In this document: positions 1 to 5,745 of the stretch, one piece after another | Numbering within the stretch: position 1 is the first letter of the stretch | Layout: the number at the start of each line of letters is the position of its first letter | Source of the DNA: an uncultured Ruminococcus sp. | Lineage (GTDB): Bacteria; Bacillota; Clostridia; Oscillospirales; CAG-272 | Length of the DNA stretch: 6,209 bases | Reading direction: 5' to 3' | Assembly (NCBI GenBank): GCA_902797495.1 | Contig: CADBTH010000224.1 | Location: forward strand, 1 to 6,209 | Position numbers and translations under genes: made by a program | Notes under the pieces: generated by a model | What the model was told of the DNA's origin: nothing | Database searches by the model: none | The model's input: the letters and a program-made list of their open reading frames with translations, nothing else

Positions 1-557
1 ATGAGTCTTTCCTTGCACTGGTAAAGAAGCGGCATCGACCTTGCAAGCTCGATCGCTTCTTCTCTTTTTCCGAGGTGTGCATATGCGATGCAAAGCATAT
101 CAACGGCGCCGTGACGAATATGATTGACGGTCGATATTTCGAGAATATTTCGACAAAGAGATGCGGCTTCTTCATACATCTCGGTCTTGTTCTCATCGTA
201 AACCGCCTTGTTTATAAGAGCGGAAGAGAGAAAACCCATCAAATCGGGATCCCGCGGATACTTTTTCAGTGCGTCTCGCGCCGTATTTATGATCAAATCG
301 ATATCGTTCATATCTTCGATCTGCTCCAGGATCGAATTGATCTCTTCAGTCTTCTTATCAACATTAATGTCAAGAAGAAAATCAGATGAAACGTTGAAAT
401 AATTCGAGAGCGCGGGGATGAGGGATATATCGGGCATCGCGGCGCCGGTCTCCCAACGGCTTACCGCCTGTCCGGAAATACCGAGAGCGTCTGCAAGTTC
501 TTCCTGAGTGATTCCCCGTTCGCGGCGAAGTTTTTTAATATTGGTTCCGAAAGACAT
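1..557 (-). CDS. XRE-type HTH regulator with TPR-like tail, cut by window edge
   Basis: Reading the reverse strand from an ATG at 557-555 gives 185 codons open to the left edge, so the 3' end is missing. Residues 4-62 form a Cro/C1-type helix-turn-helix: Q18-E-E-L-A, then S28-G-Q-A-V-S33-R-W35-E36, then M41-P-D. The rest is helical. Residues of the form C-I-A-Y-A-H-L-G-K-R-E-E-A-I-E-L-A near residues 155-173 look like a TPR hairpin. GGAG lies 6 nt before the ATG and a strong promoter lies upstream, which fixes the start. An in-frame ATG 14 codons further up overlaps the -10 box and is rejected. It resembles the divergent gene at 779 in the HTH and in the helical region, so the two are probably paralogues. 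It is likely a cytoplasmic transcriptional regulator. Its targets and any ligand are unknown. RRNPP-type peptide sensing is possible from the architecture, but no peptide gene is visible. Confidence 0.9.
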   Translation of the reverse strand, partial: MSFGTNIKKLRRERGITQEELADALGISGQAVSRWETGAAMPDISLIPALSNYFNVSSDFLLDINVDKKTEEINSILEQIEDMNDIDLIINTARDALKKYPRDPDLMGFLSSALINKAVYDENKTEMYEEAASLCRNILEISTVNHIRHGAVDMLCIAYAHLGKREEAIELARSMPLLYQCKERL

Positions 558-569
558 ATTATTCTCCAA

Positions 570-620
570 AATGATAATCAGCAGTTTCTGTATGTTCATT
601 ATACAGCACTGCTGATCATT
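570..620. promoter_or_regulatory. Split inverted repeat over a promoter, likely operator
   Basis: Three 6-mers, AATGAT, CAGCAG and CTGTAT, occur in this order on the left arm (570-593). They recur on the opposite strand in the right arm (620-601). The spacers between them are 3 and 3 nt on the left and 0 and 2 nt on the right. The centre is a 7-nt gap (594-600). The repeat covers the spacer and most of the -10 of the leftward promoter and its expected start site. Because the leftward transcript would start inside it, it is more likely a protein binding site on DNA than an RNA hairpin. The adjacent XRE proteins are the obvious candidates to bind it, which would give autorepression. That assignment is inference. 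Confidence 0.6.
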
Positions 621-626
621 TGTAAA
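598..626 (-). promoter_or_regulatory. Sigma-A-type promoter for the leftward XRE gene
   Basis: On the reverse strand, TTTACA (626-621) and TATAAT (603-598) are separated by exactly 17 bp. The start of transcription would fall near 591, leaving a leader of about 34 nt before the ATG at 557 and its GGAG. The -10 is consensus and the -35 has one mismatch to TTGACA. The inverted repeat at 570-620 overlaps the -10 box and covers the spacer. Confidence 0.8.
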
Positions 627-723
627 CATCCCGTTGATTGGGTAAAAATCAATTTTGAGTTTAGTCCTGAACGATAGAATTATTTTCAACTACGAATTGC
701 TTTTCTTTTTGTTTTTCATTCGG

Positions 724-729
724 TATAAT
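724..729 (+). promoter_or_regulatory. -10 box of the rightward XRE gene promoter
   Basis: A consensus TATAAT sits 49 nt upstream of the ATG at 779. At the ideal 17-bp distance the -35 position reads TTTTCT (701-706), a weak match. A better-looking TTGCTT (697-702) is 21 bp away, which is too far. The promoter may therefore be weak or need help. The predicted start of transcription, near 736, coincides with the palindrome that follows. Confidence 0.55.
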
Positions 730-735
730 GTAACC

Positions 736-768
736 GTAAGATCTTACAAACCAAATTCAATTTGTAAG
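736..768 (+). promoter_or_regulatory. Palindrome plus inverted repeat overlapping a Shine-Dalgarno
   Basis: GTAAGATCTTAC (736-747) is a perfect 12-bp palindrome at the predicted transcription start. Its right half also starts a second inverted repeat: CTTACAAA (743-750) pairs with TTTGTAAG (761-768) across a 10-nt loop. The second arm runs into the AAGGAG Shine-Dalgarno sequence (766-771). The same 5-bp half-site GTAAG/CTTAC thus occurs three times within 33 bp. Two readings are possible: an operator with three half-sites for an XRE protein, or an RNA hairpin in the leader that partly hides the ribosome binding site. The sequence alone does not decide between them. Confidence 0.55.
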
Positions 769-778
769 GAGAAGCAAT

Positions 779-1933
779 ATGACAACAGTAGGTCAGAGAA
801 TTAAAACGTTCAGGACAAACAATGATATCACGCAGGCAGAACTTGCAGGAAAGCTCGGTGTATCTGTTCAGACGGTATCCAAATGGGAATGTGACACGGG
901 GATGCCCGACATCATTCAGATAGTTCCTTTAGCGCAGGTGCTCGGCGTCTCGGCTGACGCGATACTCGGAGTCGACGGCGACGAGCAAGGCTATATCGAT
1001 GAGGCGTTCAGGATTCACAGAGAAAAATGGAAGGACAGACCCACGTCGGGGTACGATCCCGAACGGTATTACGATATGTTCGTTTCGCTCAAGGGAATAC
1101 TGAAGAGATACCCGATGAACTATCTTATAGCAATAGAATGTGTAAGACGCGGACGCCGCATACTCCGCTTCACGGTACACGATCATATCAAGGCGCCTGA
1201 AGGATGCAATATCAGCCATCTATACCGTGATATAAAAAAGATCGCGAGGTCGATCATCGATTACGACACAGATCTTTGGAGAAAGGCAGAGGCGAAACGC
1301 GAACTTATCGTTTGCCACTGCATAATGGGCAACGATGAGGAAGCCGAGGCGGAAATCGAAGGGATGCCGCCGAAGCAGGAGTACGACGCTCTCGTCTCTT
1401 CCGCGATAGTACGAAACGACAGAGCTGCGCATATTGACGGTGCTAAGAAAAAGTTCTCTCTCGCCGTATGGGAGCTCGGATCCGGCTTTTGGCACCTTGC
1501 AAACGCCTATTCGGTTTGCGGCTCGGAAAAACGCGGCGAAGCCAAGGAGATACTGAATAAGGAGATCGAGATCTTCGAGAGTCTTGAGGGATTTATTGAA
1601 GAGGAAGCGAGACTCAACAAGCTTCGCTTCGCTTGGATCGCTCTCGGGCAACAGTATCTGAGAGACGGCGATTTCGAAGACGTTATAAACTGCGCAGAAA
1701 AGCTTACAGAAATCTGTGAAAAGCATTTTGAGAACGCGAAAAACGGCAAGAGCGAAGGTAAGTATTTCGAACCTTCCGTTGTAAAGATCGGTATGGAGAT
1801 CTTCGACCGCGAGGAGAATTATTCACTTGACCTTCTGGCGCTCTACGACGAGTGTGCAGACCTCGAAGGGAATCCGGTCGTGACCGATCCGAGGTTTATT
1901 GCCTGCAGAAAAAGACTTAATGAGCTCAAATAA
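779..1933 (+). CDS. XRE-type HTH regulator with long TPR-like C-terminal region
   Basis: The product is a 384-residue, probably cytoplasmic protein. Residues 5-63 are a Cro/C1-type DNA-binding domain with T18-Q-A-E-L-A, then S29-V-Q-T-V-S34-K-W36-E37, then M42-P-D. The remaining 320 residues are predicted helical with no membrane segment. Segments near residues 178-198 (C-H-C-I-M-G-N-D-E-E-A) and 281-312 (A-W-I-A-L-G-Q-Q-Y-L-R-D-G-D-F) look like degenerate TPR hairpins. This layout is common among Clostridia regulators and recalls peptide-sensing RRNPP proteins, but no cognate peptide gene is visible. The start is supported by AAGGAG 7 nt before the ATG. The HTH is close to that of the divergent gene at 557, and the helical parts also align in places, which points to an old duplication. 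The leader carries a palindrome and a Shine-Dalgarno-overlapping repeat, suggesting feedback control. DNA targets are unknown. Confidence 0.93.
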   Translation: MTTVGQRIKTFRTNNDITQAELAGKLGVSVQTVSKWECDTGMPDIIQIVPLAQVLGVSADAILGVDGDEQGYIDEAFRIHREKWKDRPTSGYDPERYYDMFVSLKGILKRYPMNYLIAIECVRRGRRILRFTVHDHIKAPEGCNISHLYRDIKKIARSIIDYDTDLWRKAEAKRELIVCHCIMGNDEEAEAEIEGMPPKQEYDALVSSAIVRNDRAAHIDGAKKKFSLAVWELGSGFWHLANAYSVCGSEKRGEAKEILNKEIEIFESLEGFIEEEARLNKLRFAWIALGQQYLRDGDFEDVINCAEKLTEICEKHFENAKNGKSEGKYFEPSVVKIGMEIFDREENYSLDLLALYDECADLEGNPVVTDPRFIACRKRLNELK

Positions 1934-1948
1934 TAACTGACGTAAAAC

Positions 1949-1988
1949 GCCCCCGGCTTTGGATCAAAGCCGGGGGCAAATTTGTTTT
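1949..1988 (+). terminator. Rho-independent terminator after the rightward XRE gene
   Basis: A perfect 12-bp GC-rich stem (1949-1960 with 1966-1977) closes a 5-nt loop. It is followed by AAATTTGTTTT, whose T-rich end is at 1981-1988. It lies 15 nt after the stop codon of the XRE gene. On the reverse strand the stem is followed by GTTTT, so it may also stop transcripts from the converging YihY-family gene, though less well. Confidence 0.9.
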
Positions 1989-2000
1989 ATTCGGTCTCCG

Positions 2001-2885
2001 TTATGACTCAGGCGTCTGTTTTTTCGCTTTTCTCTCCGAGAGAAGCTTATTGATCTCGCATCCCGCGAGAAGGATCAGCATACAGAAGTAGATCCAGAGC
2101 ATGAAGAAAACGATCGCCGCGAGGCTTCCGTAGAGATAGGAAAGGCGCGGGAAGTTCTCAAAATAGAGAGAGTAAAAGAAGGAGAAAAGCACCCAGCCCG
2201 CGGCGGCGATGGCCGCTCCCGGCATCTGTTCTCTGAACTTTGCCCGCGATCCCTTTTCCCACCTGAAAAGAGGGGACGAAAAAACGCCCTTGGCGACAAA
2301 GAAATAAAGCACGGTAAAAAAGAGAGTCAGCACGAAAAAGGAAATGACCTCTTTATACCTGATAAACATCGGAACGTCGCCGATGGAGGAGGTCATGGTA
2401 TCTCTTAGATATTTGCCGAAGACGAGAAGGACGAGCGCGGCGATTAGAACGACGACGAAAATCGCCGTATATACGACCGCTTTAACGATCCTTGAAAAGA
2501 GCGATCCTTCTATCTTCTTGCCGTAAACCTCGGACACTCCTCTGACGACCGAAAGCAGGCCTCTGGACGACGCCCAGAGCGTACTGACCGCCGCGACGGA
2601 AATGAGCGGGAACGCCGCCTTATCCACCACGTCCGATATGACAAGATCGAACAGGTCGTGCGACGACGCGGGTATGGCTGCGCGCACGATCCCGATGAGG
2701 TCGTCCGTCAGGTCCGGAACGATGACTCGCGCAAGGGACAGAAGCAGCATTACGAACGGGATCGCCGATATGCAGATAAAGAACGAGGACTGCGCCGCGA
2801 AGAGGGGCAGTCTGTCCTTCGATATTCTCGAAAACGTCTCCATCACCTTCGACGGAGGCTTTATCTTTACGATTTTACTTTTCAT
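2001..2885 (-). CDS. YihY/BrkB-family integral membrane protein
   Basis: The product is a 294-residue inner-membrane protein of the YihY/virulence factor BrkB family. The family was once called ribonuclease BN by mistake, and its molecular role is not established. Numbered from the chosen start, about six hydrophobic segments are visible, near 30-56, 90-114, 134-157, 179-200, 222-242 and 250-276. Family-type motifs are A-A-Q-S-S-F (30-35), L-W-A-S-S-R-G (103-109), L-Y-G-S-L-A-A (251-257), F-M-L-W-I-Y-F (261-267) and L-L-A-G-C-E-I-N (272-279). The tail is basic and cytoplasmic. Length fits the family. The ATG at 2885 has GGAG 6 nt upstream. A GTG at 2906 would add seven residues but has no ribosome binding site, so the ATG is preferred. 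The gene stands alone, divergent from nfo and convergent with the XRE gene. Confidence 0.93.
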   Translation of the reverse strand: MKSKIVKIKPPSKVMETFSRISKDRLPLFAAQSSFFICISAIPFVMLLLSLARVIVPDLTDDLIGIVRAAIPASSHDLFDLVISDVVDKAAFPLISVAAVSTLWASSRGLLSVVRGVSEVYGKKIEGSLFSRIVKAVVYTAIFVVVLIAALVLLVFGKYLRDTMTSSIGDVPMFIRYKEVISFFVLTLFFTVLYFFVAKGVFSSPLFRWEKGSRAKFREQMPGAAIAAAGWVLFSFFYSLYFENFPRLSYLYGSLAAIVFFMLWIYFCMLILLAGCEINKLLSERKAKKQTPES

Positions 2886-2891
2886 CAATGA

Positions 2892-2895
2892 CTCC
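2892..2895 (-). promoter_or_regulatory. Ribosome binding site that decides the YihY-family start
   Basis: GGAG on the reverse strand (2895-2892) is 6 nt before the ATG at 2885-2883. Upstream of the alternative GTG at 2906 the sequence is AT-rich, with no purine-rich site at a workable distance. I saw no convincing promoter for this gene in the AT-rich stretch 2907-2970. Confidence 0.65.
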
Positions 2896-2977
2896 GACTT
2901 ACTCACTTATTAATATTATGATAACCTATAAATATGAATAATTCTTCCAAATCGAAAATTTATAGTCTATGCCGATA

Positions 2978-3006
2978 TTGACTCGGCGTGAAAGATTTGA
3001 TAAAAT
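2978..3006 (+). promoter_or_regulatory. Sigma-A-type promoter of the nfo-GNAT operon
   Basis: TTGACT (2978-2983) and TAAAAT (3001-3006) are separated by exactly 17 bp, one mismatch each from consensus. Transcription would start near 3013, giving a short leader of about 23 nt that contains the AGAGGTG ribosome binding site (3025-3031) before the ATG at 3036. No SOS box or other operator was noticed over it, so expression may be constitutive. Confidence 0.8.
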
Positions 3007-3035
3007 ATACGTATATCGGAAAACAGAGGTGAAAA

Positions 3036-3875
3036 ATGTTTTATATAGGATGCCATCTGTCGGTCTCCGGCGGATATGAGAATATGGCAAAGGAAGCCCT
3101 CTCGATAGGCGCTAACACCTTTCAGTACTTCACGAGAAACCCTCGCGGCTCTTCCTCGAAGACGCCCTCTCCTGAAGACGTCGCGGCTATGGTCTCGCTG
3201 ATCAGAGAGAACGGTTTTCACGCGCCTCTCGCGCACGCTCCGTACACTTACAATCCCGCCTCTAAGGACGGGCACATAAGAGAATACACGGCGGAGGCAA
3301 TGGGTAAGGAACTGAGGTTTCTTGAATCGATACCGGACGCGCTTTACAACTTCCATCCGGGATGTCACGTCGGTCAGGGAGTCGACGTCGGTATCGGCTT
3401 TATAGCCGATATGCTGAATTCGATCATTCTGCCCGATCAGAACACGGTCGTTCTGCTCGAGACTATGGCCGGGAAGGGCTCCGAGATCGGCTCGCGCTTT
3501 GAAGAGCTTCGGGAGATCATAGACCGAGTGGACGAAGAGAAACGCTGTAAAGTGGGCGTTTGTCTCGACACCTGTCACGTAAACGACGCGGGGTACGATA
3601 TAGCCGCCGATCCGGACGCGGTGTTCACCGAATTCGACAAGACCGTGGGGCTTGACAGACTGCGCGCGATACATATAAACGACTCGAAGAACCCTCTCGG
3701 CGCTCACAAGGACCGTCACGAAAAGATCGGCGACGGCACGCTCGGGCTCGACGCATTCAGGCGGATCATTAACTGCGGCGCGATAAAGGATCTTCCCTTC
3801 TATCTTGAAACTCCCTGCGACCTCGAGGGGTACGCGAGAGAGATCGCACTTTTAAAATCAATACGCGAGGTTTAA
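3036..3875 (+). CDS. nfo: Deoxyribonuclease IV (endonuclease IV), AP endonuclease
   Basis: A 279-residue TIM-barrel enzyme of base excision repair. It cuts the DNA backbone 5' to abasic sites and removes blocked 3' ends, acting in the cytoplasm on the chromosome. All nine ligands of the trinuclear zinc site known from E. coli Nfo can be placed: H67, H107 (N-F-H-P-G), E142 (L-L-E-T-M-A-G), D178 and H181 (L-D-T-C-H), H213 (I-H-I-N-D-S), D226 and H228 (K-D-R-H-E-K-I-G), and E258 (L-E-T-P). The N-terminus I-G-C-H-L-S-V-S-G-G is also family-typical. Length matches the roughly 280-residue family. The ATG has AGAGG at good spacing and a near-consensus promoter upstream. The stop codon is one base before the next start, so the GNAT gene is in the same operon. 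Confidence 0.97.
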   Translation: MFYIGCHLSVSGGYENMAKEALSIGANTFQYFTRNPRGSSSKTPSPEDVAAMVSLIRENGFHAPLAHAPYTYNPASKDGHIREYTAEAMGKELRFLESIPDALYNFHPGCHVGQGVDVGIGFIADMLNSIILPDQNTVVLLETMAGKGSEIGSRFEELREIIDRVDEEKRCKVGVCLDTCHVNDAGYDIAADPDAVFTEFDKTVGLDRLRAIHINDSKNPLGAHKDRHEKIGDGTLGLDAFRRIINCGAIKDLPFYLETPCDLEGYAREIALLKSIREV

Positions 3876-3876
3876 A

Positions 3877-4659
3877 ATGATTTACAGAATTAAAGACAAT
3901 AAAGAGATCGAACACATAACGTCCGACTGGGACAACAATTTCGTAAAGATATGCCTTGAAGGAAGGATCGGCGAGATATACGCGACGTCTGAAAAGCATC
4001 CGTCGGCAGTTATGTTCAGAGTAAACGAGATCGTTCTTTTCGGCGGAAAACCCGACCGCGAGCTCGTCGGCTACTATCCCGAGACTTACAAGACTCACTT
4101 CGCTCTTATGAGCGCGAAGGGTGACGACCCCGAGTGGTACTCCCTCATAGAAGAAGTATACGGCGATAAGGCGACGAGGATCACAAGATACGGGACCGCG
4201 GTGGATTCCTTCGACGACTTCAACATGGACGAACTTCGCAAAGCAGCCGCAACGCTTCCGGACGGCTATGAGACCGTTCCGATCGATGAAAAGCTATACT
4301 ACGTATGCAGGAACGATCCGGATTTTTCTGACTTCGTCGCACAGTACCCCACCTGGGAGGATTACAGAGATCACGGAATGGGCTTTATCTGCCTTTATAA
4401 CGGCGAGCCGGCGTCCGGCATCTCTTCATTCGCGGACTACGAGGGCACGATAGAACTTGAGCTTGCGACCAAGGTCGCTCACCGCAGGCGCGGGCTTGCC
4501 GCCGCAGTCTCGGCGCGCATCGTCCTCGAATGTATAAGCCGCGGGCTCTACCCTTCATGGGACGCCGCAAACGTTGCTTCTCTCAACCTCTCCTACAAAT
4601 TCGGTTATCACCTCGATCACGAGTACACGGCGTACGAGATCGAAGGATACGGCGAATGA
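3877..4659 (+). CDS. GNAT-family N-acetyltransferase, ZmaR-like
   Basis: A 260-residue soluble protein. The C-terminal half (about 165-258) is an acetyl-CoA-binding GNAT fold. It shows G-E-P-A-S-G-I-S-S (176-184), the strand I-E-L-E-L-A-T (192-198), the pyrophosphate-binding loop H-R-R-R-G-L-A (202-208), then L-Y-P-S-W-D-A-A-N (224-232) and Y-K-F-G-Y (240-244). The L-Y-P-S-W-D-A-x-N block is what I recall of the GNAT_acetyltran family that includes the zwittermicin A resistance enzyme ZmaR. The first half (1-160) has no motif I recognise and is probably the family's N-terminal domain. The substrate is unknown, and resistance should not be assumed. The ATG is one base after the nfo stop, and GAGG (3867-3870) inside nfo lies 6 nt upstream. 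Translation is therefore probably coupled. Confidence 0.87.
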   Translation: MIYRIKDNKEIEHITSDWDNNFVKICLEGRIGEIYATSEKHPSAVMFRVNEIVLFGGKPDRELVGYYPETYKTHFALMSAKGDDPEWYSLIEEVYGDKATRITRYGTAVDSFDDFNMDELRKAAATLPDGYETVPIDEKLYYVCRNDPDFSDFVAQYPTWEDYRDHGMGFICLYNGEPASGISSFADYEGTIELELATKVAHRRRGLAAAVSARIVLECISRGLYPSWDAANVASLNLSYKFGYHLDHEYTAYEIEGYGE

Positions 4660-4674
4660 CAGATCAAACAAGAC

Positions 4675-4702
4675 AAAAAGTCGGGATCATACCCGACTTT
4701 TT
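4675..4702. terminator. Bidirectional terminator between converging operons
   Basis: AAAAAGTCGGG (4675-4685) pairs with CCCGACTTTTT (4692-4702) around a 6-nt loop, making an 11-bp stem. Read rightward, the T run is 4698-4702 and continues CTTTATTA, ending the nfo-GNAT operon 15 nt after its stop codon. Read leftward, the A run becomes a T run, ending the zinc-ribbon protein operon 5 nt after its stop codon. Confidence 0.85.
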
Positions 4703-4707
4703 CTTTA

Positions 4708-5745
4708 TTAATATCCGCAGATAAGCTCGTAATGTCCCTGCTCTTTCTGCTCCGGGCTTACGAGTACTTTCTCAATATGGGAGACTTCCGGTTGTTCCGG
4801 GCTTACAAGTCCGTATTCGGTACGCACGGCTTTATATGACGAGTCGCGCCTCATGGTGTAGAACACTCTCGTGCCGTCGATCCTTACTTCACCGCCGAAC
4901 TTGTTGTAGTCTTCCTTGCCGTTATGCGACGCAAACCATTCGTCAAATTCGCCTTCAGAAGCGAAGGTGAGCGTGTCGTAATCGCCCGGGTAAAGCGTGA
5001 CTTTGCAGACGTAATCCGTATATTCGACCAAAACGTCGCCGTACACCGCCGCACTGTAAGGAACGTCTATCACTTTTTCGTCTTTGTAGACAGCGGCTTT
5101 ATAAGGAACGTCAACGACCCATTTGTAGCACGAATCCGTATGTACGTGCGCGGTGGTCGTAGCGCCCTGTTTCTTAGTGGGTGAAGTAGTCTGAGACGTT
5201 TTTGCAGACGTCGTTACCGACGAAGTCTTCGAATCCGTTTTGCCGGAGTCTGTTGCACTCGAAGAGCTTGCCCTCTCCGCAGTCGGGGCAGGCTCCGTTT
5301 TTTCGTCCGCGTCGCCCGTCGTCTCGTAGATGACCGTCTTATCCGTCGATCCTTTTTTCGTATCCGCGGAAGAGGCGTCCGAGCTATTTTTTTTATCGTC
5401 CGCGCTTTCAGACGATTTCTTATTGCCGCCGTTCTCACGCGCTTTATCGCTCTCGCTCTCTTTTTCCGGCGCGTCGGATATGACGGCGTCGGAACTGTCT
5501 CCCGTCTGCGACTCCGATATGCGCGTCCTTTTCGGGCGGAAGAGTAATACAGCCGCGGCGATCAACGCCGCGAGAAGTATGACCGCGGCGACCGATATAA
5601 GTTTTTTCTTATAATCGAGCCGCCTCGCGTTTGCTTTTTCTATCGTTTTTTTATTGACGAAAGGCTCCATACAGTGAAGGCAGAACGTCGCGCCTTCCTG
5701 TACTTCCCCGCCGCAGTGCGGGCATTTTTTTATTCCGCTTTCCAT
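4708..5745 (-). CDS. Zinc-ribbon, single-pass membrane protein with repeat-containing outer domain
   Basis: A 345-residue protein of unknown function. Residues 8-25 form a zinc ribbon (C8-x2-C11 and C22-x2-C25). A basic stretch (K46-K48) precedes one transmembrane helix (49-69), followed by R-P-K-R. Residues about 74-199 are a Ser/Thr/Lys/Asp/Glu-rich, presumably disordered linker. The C-terminal domain (200-345) starts with H-V-H-T-D-S-C. It holds two pairs of 15-residue repeats, 211-240 and 313-342, around a unique 72-residue middle. The likely topology is ribbon inside and repeats outside the membrane, by analogy with other N-terminal zinc-ribbon membrane proteins. There is no LPXTG or catalytic motif. 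The ATG overlaps the stop codon of the upstream XRE gene (TAATG), with only a poor AGGA close by, so translation is probably coupled. A sensor or envelope-anchored binding role is possible but unproven. Confidence 0.85.
   Translation of the reverse strand: MESGIKKCPHCGGEVQEGATFCLHCMEPFVNKKTIEKANARRLDYKKKLISVAAVILLAALIAAAVLLFRPKRTRISESQTGDSSDAVISDAPEKESESDKARENGGNKKSSESADDKKNSSDASSADTKKGSTDKTVIYETTGDADEKTEPAPTAERASSSSATDSGKTDSKTSSVTTSAKTSQTTSPTKKQGATTTAHVHTDSCYKWVVDVPYKAAVYKDEKVIDVPYSAAVYGDVLVEYTDYVCKVTLYPGDYDTLTFASEGEFDEWFASHNGKEDYNKFGGEVRIDGTRVFYTMRRDSSYKAVRTEYGLVSPEQPEVSHIEKVLVSPEQKEQGHYELICGY
4720..4809 (-). repeat. Second pair of 15-residue repeats in the zinc-ribbon protein
   Basis: Residues 313-327 and 328-342 are two tandem units, both beginning L-V-S-P-E-Q and both carrying H at unit position 11. 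At the DNA level TCCGGGCTTACGAGT (4751-4765) and TCCGGGCTTACAAGT (4796-4810) match at 14 of 15 bases, exactly 45 bp apart. Confidence 0.8.
5026..5115 (-). repeat. First pair of 15-residue repeats in the zinc-ribbon protein
   Basis: Residues 211-225 and 226-240 are two tandem units sharing D-V-P-Y-x-A-A-V-Y-x-D. TAAGGAACGTC recurs at 5057-5067 and 5102-5112, again exactly 45 bp apart. Aligned with the second pair, unit position 4 is always proline and position 15 is always V or I. Confidence 0.8.

Noticed and set aside
597..599. In-frame upstream ATG for the leftward XRE gene
   Set aside because: It overlaps the TATAAT box, so it lies before the expected transcription start, and it lacks a Shine-Dalgarno sequence. 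The ATG at 557 has both.
571..615. Fourteen-codon frame starting ATG-ATA-ATC on the plus strand, considered as a signalling peptide gene
   Set aside because: No ribosome binding site precedes it, no plus-strand promoter is visible upstream, and the stretch is better explained by the inverted repeat over the leftward promoter.
1220..1726. Open frame of 168 codons on the reverse strand inside the XRE gene at 779-1933
   Set aside because: It overlaps a well-supported HTH protein gene, and I see no ribosome binding site or domain of its own.
2967..3719. Long open frame of 250 codons on the strand opposite nfo
   Set aside because: It lies antisense to a complete nfo gene with every metal ligand intact. 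Its translation is rich in R, V and H with no recognisable motif, as expected from a shadow frame of a GC-richer gene.
3769..4098. Reverse-strand open frame across the nfo/GNAT junction
   Set aside because: It is antisense to two coupled genes and its translation matches nothing I recognise.
5026..5115. 45-bp spaced repeats considered as a CRISPR or intergenic repeat array
   Set aside because: There are only two copies per site, inside one reading frame, with a period of exactly 15 codons, so they are protein repeats.
5214..5614. Open frames on both strands over the linker region of the zinc-ribbon protein
   Set aside because: The Ser/Thr/Lys/Asp-rich linker has biased codons that open the other frames. 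The alternative translations are low-complexity R-rich or S/L-rich sequence.
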